A stretch of 28,101 nt of DNA from the IMG/VR virus record IMGVR_UViG_3300011115_000405, positions 1 through 28,101 of that record; one strand, 5' to 3'. The notes below the pieces were generated by a model that was not told where the DNA came from, did no database searches, and was given only the letters and a program-made list of their open reading frames with translations. Positions 1 to 5,472 of this stretch are shown here, one piece after another; the stretch's first letter is position 1, and each line of letters opens with the position of its first letter. Source of the stretch: a virus. Position numbers and translations under genes: made by a program.

Positions 1-8
1 AAAGAACT

Positions 9-233
9 ATGGCAGTCAGCAAACAAGGTAACGCGGCGCTACTCACGGCAGGCATCGGAAGTTTGGGCGCGGCTAAAGAAATCACTGCGCAAGCGAAAGA
101 CGCGGTTGACGTGGCGGATCAATTCGCTGGTCTACTCAGCAACCCAAACTTTGTTGCTATGGCGGCTGTCGTGGGGCTTGGTGCCGCTATCTGGTACTGG
201 CGCAAGAAGAACATGGATCAGCACGGTGTTTAG
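9..233 (+). CDS. Putative holin-like small membrane protein
   Basis: This 74-residue protein has an N-terminal half predicted to be amphipathic helix (Ala-rich, with a few Lys, Glu and Asp residues) and one clear transmembrane segment at about residues 48-66, followed by a basic tail (WRKK). That layout fits small phage holins, which form the lesions that let the endolysin or spanins act. It lies directly before an inner/outer spanin pair and its stop overlaps the inner spanin start by 8 nt, which strongly supports a lysis role. No endolysin is visible, so that gene probably lies just left of the window. The ATG is only 8 nt from the window edge, so the ribosome site cannot be judged. It could also be a virion membrane protein; the holin call rests on topology and neighbours, not on a sequence signature. 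Confidence 0.62.
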   Translation: MAVSKQGNAALLTAGIGSLGAAKEITAQAKDAVDVADQFAGLLSNPNFVAMAAVVGLGAAIWYWRKKNMDQHGV

Positions 234-456
234 CCTGCTGTTCACGCCGGTCGGGCGTTACGCCATCATGGCGTTCATCGCCATAGTCGTTTTGAGCGGC
301 GTCTATTTTAAGATCCGCGCAGACGCGGTGGCTGAGATCGAAGCTGCTGCGACGGCGGACGTGCTACGGAGAACACGCAATGCGGTTGGCGCTTCTGATG
401 CTCTTGATCTGTCCCCTGACCGGGTGCGTGACCCTGACAAGCACCGTCGAGACTAA
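226..456 (+). CDS. Putative i-spanin (Rz-like inner membrane lysis protein)
   Basis: A 76-residue protein if translation begins at the GTG at 226, or 62 residues from the ATG at 268. A single N-terminal membrane span (about residues 13-30, AIMAFIAIVVLSGVYFKI) is followed by a charged, Ala/Glu/Arg-rich helix that could form the periplasmic coiled coil of an Rz-type inner spanin. Rz proteins anchor in the inner membrane and pair with an outer-membrane lipoprotein to fuse or disrupt the outer membrane at the end of lysis. The next gene, which carries a lipoprotein signal, starts inside this gene in another frame, the classic Rz/Rz1 arrangement. It is shorter than lambda Rz (153 aa). The start is uncertain because no strong Shine-Dalgarno stands before either candidate; the GTG overlaps the preceding stop. 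Confidence 0.68.
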   Translation: MFSLLFTPVGRYAIMAFIAIVVLSGVYFKIRADAVAEIEAAATADVLRRTRNAVGASDALDLSPDRVRDPDKHRRD

Positions 457-571
457 CGCGGCGGTCTGCACCGTCTGGAAAGACGTGTCGTGGTCGTCCA
501 AGGACACCACGGGCACCATCATCGAGGTCAAGCAGAACAACGCCCGCCGCGAAGGGTGGTGCGCTAAGTAA
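380..571 (+). CDS. o-spanin (Rz1-like outer membrane lipoprotein)
   Basis: A 63-residue protein with a short signal peptide and a clear lipobox, LTGC, at residues 13-16, so Cys16 should be lipidated and the mature protein held in the outer membrane. The mature part has the pattern C-x2-W...SSKDT...TI-x2-VK-x-NNARR-x2-WC, which I recognise from small lysis-associated proteins of many proteobacterial phages and prophages. The first 77 nt overlap the inner spanin gene in a different frame, and a GGAG sits 8-9 nt before the ATG. Two mature cysteines (the CTVW and GWC motifs) could form a disulfide. Its stop overlaps tail-to-tail by 8 nt with the stop of the minus-strand operon, inside a small GCGCT/AGCGC hairpin at 561-575. 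Confidence 0.8.
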   Translation: MRLALLMLLICPLTGCVTLTSTVETNAAVCTVWKDVSWSSKDTTGTIIEVKQNNARREGWCAK

Positions 572-767
572 GCGCCATCACCTTGGGAAACTTTACAGCC
601 CCAAGGATCTCCGTGCGCTCCCGCGCCGCGCGCAGCATCGTGTAGCGTTGGTGCAGGCGGATCAGCACGGTCTGGCGCTGTTCGCCTTTGCGCTCGTCCT
701 CAAGCAGACGCAGGACAGCGTCCTCGTCCAGATCGGGCAACGCCTTGTTGATCTCGCGCCAGTTCAT
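564..767 (-). CDS. Small hypothetical protein coupled to the helicase
   Basis: A 67-residue, highly charged and probably all-helical protein. The first half reads as a short acidic helix-turn (ALPDLDEDAVLRLLEDER) and the second as a basic helix (RLHQRYTMLRAARERTEIL). I recall similar short proteins after phage helicase genes but no function for them. The start codon overlaps the helicase stop in an ATGA, so the two are almost certainly translationally coupled, and the product may assist the helicase or nuclease. It is the last gene of the minus-strand operon that starts at dpdA and ends tail-to-tail with the outer spanin gene. No catalytic motif is visible. Confidence 0.72.
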   Translation of the reverse strand: MNWREINKALPDLDEDAVLRLLEDERKGEQRQTVLIRLHQRYTMLRAARERTEILGAVKFPKVMALT

Positions 768-2104
768 GCTTTCAGTTCCTCAAGTGCTATGTCTGAAATC
801 GCCCGCTTGTCCTGAAGCGCGATCCAGATCCGTTCGTCTATAGTTTTATTACAGATCAGCAAATAGCACCAGACATCCTTCGTCTGGCCGCTGCGGTGCA
901 GCCGCCCCACCGTCTGTTCGAACAGCTCCAGCGACCACGGCATGGACAAGAAGATGATCTTGCAGCCGCCGAACTGGAGATTGAGGCCATGCCCCGCCGA
1001 CTTGGGGTGGATCAGCAGCAGCTCAATCTCGCCTGCGTTCCACCGTTGGATGGCGTTGAAGTCGTCAATCGTTCGCGCCAGCGGGTAGCGGCGCTTCAGC
1101 TCGGCCAACTCTTCCTTGTAGTTGTAGACGATGATTGTGTTGGCGCGCTGGTTCTCGTTCAGGACTTCCTCGATCAATTCAAACTTGTGCGCGGAAATCC
1201 AAATCGCTTTTTGTTTCTGGAGAAATTTACCTGGCTCTAGTGATGCTTCCGTCTTGCTGTCGTAGACAAACCCAGACGCCATCTGCTGGAGCTTGTTCGT
1301 CACGGCGGCGGCGTTCGCCGCAATAATCCGGTCGTCGCCGTATTCCAGCACAAAATCGCGCTTCATTTTTTCGTAGGGCTTGCGGTCGGCCATGTCGCAG
1401 CGCATTTCCACAACATGTAGCTGCGGCAGTTTGTCGCTGTACTCGCCTGGCTCCAGCACGAAGGTTGCCGGGCGGATGGCGTCCATGACCTGTTCCAGCG
1501 CGCCCTTGCGCGGCTGCCAGTCGCCGAAGTCGCGGTTGACACAGACGAAGTACTTCTGGAGGAACGCGCCCTTGGCCCGGCCCAACAGCGTCTGGTCAAT
1601 GACCTTGCACTGACCGAACACGTCCTCAAGCCCGTTGGATGTAAACGAGCCCGTCAGGCCCCACCGGAACGGGATCTTGTCGAGGTGCGCCAGCAGCGCC
1701 TTGAAACGTTTGCCACTGGGGTTTTTAAGCCGCGTCAGTTCGTCAAAAACAACGCCATCGAAGCCCGACAAATCTGGCAAGGACTGGATGTTGTCGTAGT
1801 TGGTCACAACGATGGGCGCGGCGCTGTCAAACGCTGCTTGACGCTGCGCTGGCGTTCCAACGGCTACGGCGATCTCAAAGTCTGGAGCCCACTTGGGTTG
1901 CTCGACCGGCCACACGTCCGTGCAGACGCGCTTGGGGGCCAACACCAGCCATCGCTTGACGTGCCCCTCCGCGATCAGCTCGGTCATGGCCGTCAGCGTG
2001 ATAGCCGTCTTGCCTGCGCCCACCGGGGCTAGGATCATTGCGCGGTCTCGTTCGAAGAGGAAGTCAGCGGCTTGTTCTTGGTAAGGTCGTAACGTGAGGC
2101 CCAT
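764..2104 (-). CDS. SNF2/DEAD-like superfamily 2 helicase
   Basis: A 446-residue superfamily 2 ATPase. A Q-motif-like LRPYQ lies near the N terminus, Walker A is APVGAGKT at about residues 26-33, the Walker B/motif II is VVFDELTRLKN at about 118-128 (DELT in place of DEAH), and motif VI is QTVGRLHRSGQ near the C terminus. The RLHRSGQ form is typical of SNF2-type translocases such as the phage helicases found beside VRR-NUC nucleases. It probably moves along duplex or branched DNA during replication or recombination. I chose the ATG at 2104 over an upstream TTG (2134) because an AAGGGG lies 7 nt before it. It overlaps the VRR-NUC gene by 70 nt, suggesting a helicase-nuclease pair, and ends in an ATGA overlap with the next gene. 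Confidence 0.93.
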   Translation of the reverse strand: MGLTLRPYQEQAADFLFERDRAMILAPVGAGKTAITLTAMTELIAEGHVKRWLVLAPKRVCTDVWPVEQPKWAPDFEIAVAVGTPAQRQAAFDSAAPIVVTNYDNIQSLPDLSGFDGVVFDELTRLKNPSGKRFKALLAHLDKIPFRWGLTGSFTSNGLEDVFGQCKVIDQTLLGRAKGAFLQKYFVCVNRDFGDWQPRKGALEQVMDAIRPATFVLEPGEYSDKLPQLHVVEMRCDMADRKPYEKMKRDFVLEYGDDRIIAANAAAVTNKLQQMASGFVYDSKTEASLEPGKFLQKQKAIWISAHKFELIEEVLNENQRANTIIVYNYKEELAELKRRYPLARTIDDFNAIQRWNAGEIELLLIHPKSAGHGLNLQFGGCKIIFLSMPWSLELFEQTVGRLHRSGQTKDVWCYLLICNKTIDERIWIALQDKRAISDIALEELKA

Positions 2105-2358
2105 TCGTCCACCCCTTCTCTGGACCAGAGGCAAGCGTATCGCTGCCCCAGATGCTGCATGTCCGCAGCAAAGATCTTCTGAAGCGGCGCGAGACGCCCG
2201 CCCTTGGTTTTAAGTTCCACAAACCACGTCTGACCGTCCGGCATACATGCGATCCGGTCGGCCACACCGCGCTGCGTAGGCGATTTGAACTTGTAAGTGG
2301 TGCCCCCGCGCAACACGACGGCCCACACAAAATAAGTTTCAACCTCACTTTCGCGCAT
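2035..2358 (-). CDS. VRR-NUC domain nuclease
   Basis: A 107-residue stand-alone VRR-NUC domain of the PD-(D/E)XK superfamily. Key features are an N-terminal ESEVE, the RGVADRI stretch with Asp34, the FVELKTK motif with Glu48 and Lys50, and Gln60 in the following helix. Stand-alone phage VRR-NUC proteins are thought to cut branched or Holliday-type junctions, and they often sit beside an SNF2-like helicase, as here (70-nt overlap). The length is normal for a single-domain member. The last 20 or so residues after YDLTKN are probably a tail dictated by overlap with the helicase gene. The start overlaps the end of the upstream transporter gene by 14 nt; the ribosome site is weak, so translation may depend on coupling. 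Confidence 0.9.
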   Translation of the reverse strand: MRESEVETYFVWAVVLRGGTTYKFKSPTQRGVADRIACMPDGQTWFVELKTKGGRLAPLQKIFAADMQHLGQRYACLWSREGVDEWASRYDLTKNKPLTSSSNETAQ

Positions 2359-2821
2359 AATTAATCGCTAACGTCCAAAGACTGCCGCCCACTGTTTTTG
2401 CAATAAATTGCGCCAGCACGATTTCTGGCATAAGCGCGTTAAAAGCTAACGTGGGGAACAATAAACTATCCACCGCAGCTCCGCAGACGTTTGAAAGATT
2501 TGCGCGGCGTTGCCAACTGCCTTGCGATTTTGCAAACACCCACCAATCTGCCAACGCGGCAATCATAAATGACGCGGCAGATGCAATGGCGATGACGCCA
2601 GCAGTCGAATTTAGCAGATACGACACACCGCCAGTAGCAACGATAAGCAGCGCCATGCGTTGCGGGGACAAACGCAAATGCAACCAATCACGCAACGCTA
2701 AATCTAAACCTATCAATACAAACGCATTTAAAGGCGTTATGACGGGGCCAAAAATTGCCACTAACAAATTAGCCCCAATAATTGCGCTTGCGTATACCAC
2801 CAAAGCCAAACCTAAGATCAT
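2345..2821 (-). CDS. VUT family (YhhQ-like) queuosine-precursor transporter
   Basis: A 158-residue, very hydrophobic protein with about five membrane segments (roughly residues 2-22, 26-46, 54-72, 73-97 and 115-140). The pattern ANLLVA-x-FGP-x2-TP-x-NAF-x2-IGLDLALRDWLH is the core signature of the VUT/YhhQ family, whose characterised E. coli member YhhQ imports the 7-deazaguanines preQ0 and preQ1. It is shorter than YhhQ (about 220 aa), as I recall other phage copies to be. The dpdA-like stop and this start are separated by one base (TAA-c-ATG), so the two are coupled. The inferred job is to raise the pool of preQ0-type base in the infected cell for insertion into phage DNA. The ligand is not proven by sequence. 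Sampled GC is lower than in the flanking genes. Confidence 0.88.
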   Translation of the reverse strand: MILGLALVVYASAIIGANLLVAIFGPVITPLNAFVLIGLDLALRDWLHLRLSPQRMALLIVATGGVSYLLNSTAGVIAIASAASFMIAALADWWVFAKSQGSWQRRANLSNVCGAAVDSLLFPTLAFNALMPEIVLAQFIAKTVGGSLWTLAINYARK

Positions 2822-2822
2822 G

Positions 2823-3539
2823 TTATTTCTCCATATATTCGTAGCGACAAGGCGCGTTGTGAGATTCTATTCGAGCGCGCATCACTTGAGCGCGAACTTC
2901 TTTGCTGGGCGGCGTGTACGTTCCAGACCAAGCTTTATCTATCCCTACGTTGCGTCCGATATTGGTTCTGTCGGCGCTGCTCAAGGGAAGTTTTGTAAAA
3001 CCCTTGGGGTTAAGCATACGCAAGCCGTGCAATTTCACTAGCGGTTCGCCGTTTCGATTGCAGACAACGCGCATAGTTTCGTCGATACGTTTCCACCAAT
3101 CGGGCGAACCTACCGAAGCGTAAGAACCGGAACTGCCTAGACAAATGCGCGGGTATTGCAACGCGAGACGTTCTAACCTGTCCAGTGATTCGTGCATGTG
3201 CCAGACCGGCGCACCAAACCAAGGGGGCAACGGACAAGCATCCAGAAGCGCGTCGTTACTTTCTTCGTCGCCGTCAATAACATCAGGAATAACGGCAAAA
3301 TCACAAGAGGGTATGCGTTGACATTGCAACGCCCAAACGTAAAACGCAGACCAATCTTGCACCGGGTGTCCACTTTTCCATGCGGAAAACGCACCGTTAT
3401 CAACAGCAAACGATTGACACACTTCAACCGCCACCGGCAACTGATCGGGGTGGCGAAAACTTACAAACGCATGGCCTGCGTTAACAGCCTTAGCGGCGGC
3501 GGTAGCGGGCGTTATGGGGAGGCCGTGATAGTGAATCAT
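2823..3539 (-). CDS. dpdA: DpdA-like DNA-guanine transglycosylase (7-deazaguanine DNA modification)
   Basis: A 238-residue protein that I recognise as a phage DpdA, a relative of tRNA-guanine transglycosylase that exchanges guanine in DNA for a 7-deazaguanine such as preQ0. Diagnostic blocks are HAFVSF (23-28), QSFAVDNGAFSAW (42-54, with Asp47), DFAVIPDVIDG (80-90, with Asp86 and Asp89), VWHMHES, ICLGSSGSY and KLHGLRML. Asp residues in these barrel loops are the candidates for nucleophile and base recognition; the CxCxxC zinc site of tRNA enzymes is absent, as expected for phage DpdA. It is the first gene of the minus-strand operon and is one base from the transporter gene. No FolE, QueD, QueE or QueC gene is in the window, so the precursor must come from the host or from genes elsewhere. 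GC is about 50%, below the flanks. Confidence 0.88.
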   Translation of the reverse strand: MIHYHGLPITPATAAAKAVNAGHAFVSFRHPDQLPVAVEVCQSFAVDNGAFSAWKSGHPVQDWSAFYVWALQCQRIPSCDFAVIPDVIDGDEESNDALLDACPLPPWFGAPVWHMHESLDRLERLALQYPRICLGSSGSYASVGSPDWWKRIDETMRVVCNRNGEPLVKLHGLRMLNPKGFTKLPLSSADRTNIGRNVGIDKAWSGTYTPPSKEVRAQVMRARIESHNAPCRYEYMEK

Positions 3540-3611
3540 AAAAAAATGTATTGCATGTTCGTAAAAGAATGTCTAGTGTCTGATTCGTCAACAGTCCACT
3601 GAGGTAATCTA
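3540..3611. promoter_or_regulatory. Divergent intergenic region, probable early promoters
   Basis: These 72 nt separate the divergently transcribed dpdA operon (minus) and the replication operon (plus), so promoters in both directions are expected here. The stretch is AT-rich relative to its flanks. Candidate hexamers are weak: on the minus strand TAGACA with an AATACA or TACATT 17-19 nt downstream, and on the plus strand TTGCAT with TAGTGT after 17 nt. The plus-strand gene has a GAGG ribosome site 8 nt before its ATG. Position is the main evidence; no operator repeat was seen. Confidence 0.35.
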
Positions 3612-4742
3612 ATGGCTCAACATTCCAGCATTGTCGGCGGGTCCACCGCCAAACGCGTCATCAACTGCCCTGGCTCCGTGGCGCTCGTCGCCCAGATGCC
3701 GCCCAAGCCATCCAGCGTCTACGCCGACACCGGCACCCTGCTCCACAACGTCATCGCGGACGTGCTGGACGGCAAGGCGACGCCTCAAGATTTCCTTGGC
3801 GCTGTCCATGCGGACGTGACGCTCGATCAGGATCTGATCGACAACAAGCTGCTGCCCGCGCTGGCTGCGCTGAATGAGATCGACCCCGACAAGATCATGG
3901 AATACGAGACCGAGGTGGTCGTTGGGTTTGGCGATCTGCTGCCCGGCGTGTTCGGGTCCGCCGACATTGTCGGTCGCATTGGCGACACGGCGTACATTGT
4001 CGATTGGAAGTTTGGCGATGGCGTCGCCGTCGATGTCGAAGAAAACTCCCAGCTTATGTTTTACGCCGCTGCGGCCATGCGGACCCCCGCCGCGCAATGG
4101 GCGTTCGAAAACGCAACCAAGGTTGAACTGGTTATTGTGCAGCCGCCCTATGTCAAGCGTTGGGAGACGACCCCGCGCCGCATCCAACTGTTTGAGAAAG
4201 AACTGATGCAGGCGGTCAAGGTTGCCCAGCGTCCTGACGCGCCGCTGGCGCAGGGTGATTGGTGCCGTTGGTGCGCCGCCAAGGCGATCTGCCCCATCAT
4301 GACCGGCGCTGCTGACCGGGCGATGGTCGCCGCGCTGAAGAGCGTCGATGTCGCCAGCGTGTCGGACCACCTCAAGATGGCGGATCAGTTGGAAAACTGG
4401 ATCAAGGAGGTGCGGGCGCTGGCGATGCAGACGCTGGAGGCTGGCCTGCCGGTGCCCGGCTACAAGCTTGTCCCCAAGCGCGCCATGCGCCAGTGGATGG
4501 ATGAAGGAAAGGCCCTTGACGCCATGTGCGATCTGGGGCTCGATGTAAAGGAATTGACAGAGACGAAGTTGTTAAGTCCTGCACAAGCCGAGAAAGTGTT
4601 GAAGAAGCACAAGCTCGCGCTGCCTGCGGATCACGTCGTCGCTGTCTCATCGGGTAACACGTTGGCGCCCGAGGATGATCCTCGCCCAGCGGTGTTGCAG
4701 ATCGGCGCACAGTTGTCCGCCGCTCTTGGTAAACTCGTCTAA
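3612..4742 (+). CDS. DUF2800 protein, Cas4/RecB-like iron-sulfur nuclease
   Basis: A 376-residue member of the phage DUF2800 family. The N terminus (HSSIVGGSTAKRVINCPGS) is characteristic. A PD-(D/E)XK core is visible as SADIVGRIGD (Asp118), YIVDWKFGDG (Asp131, Lys133) and NSQLMFYA (Gln147). Cys19 together with Cys218, Cys221 and Cys227 (C-x2-C-x5-C) matches the split four-cysteine arrangement that holds a [4Fe-4S] cluster in Cas4 and AddB nucleases. The likely role is exonuclease or end processing in phage recombination, acting with the polymerase and the SSB-position protein that follow. It opens the plus-strand replication operon, with GAGG 8 nt before the ATG. A Cas4-like role in spacer acquisition is unlikely because no CRISPR genes are present. 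Confidence 0.88.
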   Translation: MAQHSSIVGGSTAKRVINCPGSVALVAQMPPKPSSVYADTGTLLHNVIADVLDGKATPQDFLGAVHADVTLDQDLIDNKLLPALAALNEIDPDKIMEYETEVVVGFGDLLPGVFGSADIVGRIGDTAYIVDWKFGDGVAVDVEENSQLMFYAAAAMRTPAAQWAFENATKVELVIVQPPYVKRWETTPRRIQLFEKELMQAVKVAQRPDAPLAQGDWCRWCAAKAICPIMTGAADRAMVAALKSVDVASVSDHLKMADQLENWIKEVRALAMQTLEAGLPVPGYKLVPKRAMRQWMDEGKALDAMCDLGLDVKELTETKLLSPAQAEKVLKKHKLALPADHVVAVSSGNTLAPEDDPRPAVLQIGAQLSAALGKLV

Positions 4743-4754
4743 GGAGAAACAGTA

Positions 4755-5408
4755 ATGTCAAATCTTACAGCCTTCGGTAACGCTAATCTTCCCTCCGTTC
4801 AGTCGCTTGCTTCGAGCCTGCGTTCGATCAACGCCGGGGTGCCTGACGGCGCGGGTTCTGTCATCATCAAGATGGACAAGACCGGCCATTGGGTGTTCGG
4901 CGCGGATCAGACCGAAGTCGAGGACGACGCGACTTGGGCCATCAATCCTTTCAGCTTTGTCCACGGCTTTATTGCTTGGGGCGAAGGTGAGGTGCTTGGC
5001 GAAAAAATGGTGCCGGTGTCGCAGCCGCTGCCTGAACTCGACGTTGCGCCGCCCGCCGCCAAGCGCGGTTGGGAGGTGCAGGTGGGTCTGTCCCTCAAGT
5101 GCATGTCTGGCGAGGACAAGGATCTGGAAGGCCGTTACACGGTCACGTCCGTGGGCGGCAAGAAGGCGGTGCAGCAGCTCGCGCTCGCCATCGCTGCCCA
5201 GGTCGATAAGGACCAGACCAAGCCGGTTCCCGTGGTGCGCCTGAAGAAAGAACACTACGTTCACAAGTCCTACGGTCGCATCTATACCCCCGTCTTCGAA
5301 ATTATTGAGTGGGTCGGGATGGATGGTGCGGCTGCGGAAACCGAGGCGGCGGAAGCCGCGTCGGACGATGCTCCTGCTGAGTCGCGTCGCCGTCGTCGCA
5401 GCGCGTAA
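4755..5408 (+). CDS. Hypothetical replication/recombination-associated protein (SSB position)
   Basis: A 217-residue protein I recognise only as a recurrent neighbour of DUF2800 and polymerase genes. Conserved-looking blocks are GHWVFGADQTEVE, WAINPFSFVHGFIAWGEGEVLGE, VTSVGGKKAVQQL and HKSYGRIYTPVFEI. The central region alternates hydrophobic and polar residues, as a beta-rich fold would, and the C-terminal 30 residues are a flexible acidic Ala/Glu stretch ending in an unusual Arg run (SRRRRRSA). In related phages this slot between nuclease and DNA polymerase is often filled by a single-stranded DNA-binding or annealing protein, so that is a reasonable guess, but there is no OB-fold signature I can name. 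GGAG lies 8 nt before the ATG, 12 nt after the previous stop. Confidence 0.85.
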   Translation: MSNLTAFGNANLPSVQSLASSLRSINAGVPDGAGSVIIKMDKTGHWVFGADQTEVEDDATWAINPFSFVHGFIAWGEGEVLGEKMVPVSQPLPELDVAPPAAKRGWEVQVGLSLKCMSGEDKDLEGRYTVTSVGGKKAVQQLALAIAAQVDKDQTKPVPVVRLKKEHYVHKSYGRIYTPVFEIIEWVGMDGAAAETEAAEAASDDAPAESRRRRRSA

Positions 5409-5421
5409 GGAGGAGTGAAAG

Positions 5422-5456
5422 CGGGCGCCAGTGGTTCCTCCCCCCGCTGGCGCCCG
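5422..5456 (+). other. Strong hairpin in the DNA polymerase leader
   Basis: A perfect 10-bp GC-rich stem (CGGGCGCCAG at 5422-5431 paired with CTGGCGCCCG at 5447-5456) encloses a 15-nt loop in the 64-nt gap before the polymerase ATG. An AAGGAGG at 5407-5413 just before it has no start codon at usable spacing except a GTG at 5431 that lies inside the stem. No T-run follows, so it is not a canonical intrinsic terminator; translation control, RNA processing or partial attenuation are all possible. Confidence 0.6.
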
Positions 5457-5472
5457 TGAGTATCTAAAGCCC

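Noticed and set aside
3609-4370. 253-aa open frame antisense to the DUF2800 gene
   Set aside because: Mirror frame of a well-supported gene; no motif and no ribosome site of note.
3612-4742. Cas4-like nuclease considered as part of a CRISPR or defence system
   Set aside because: DUF2800 proteins are standard in phage replication modules, and no other CRISPR or defence genes are present.
5431-5472. GTG start extending the DNA polymerase by 14 residues
   Set aside because: The added residues are low-complexity, the codon lies in a strong hairpin, and the exonuclease motif normally sits close to the N terminus.
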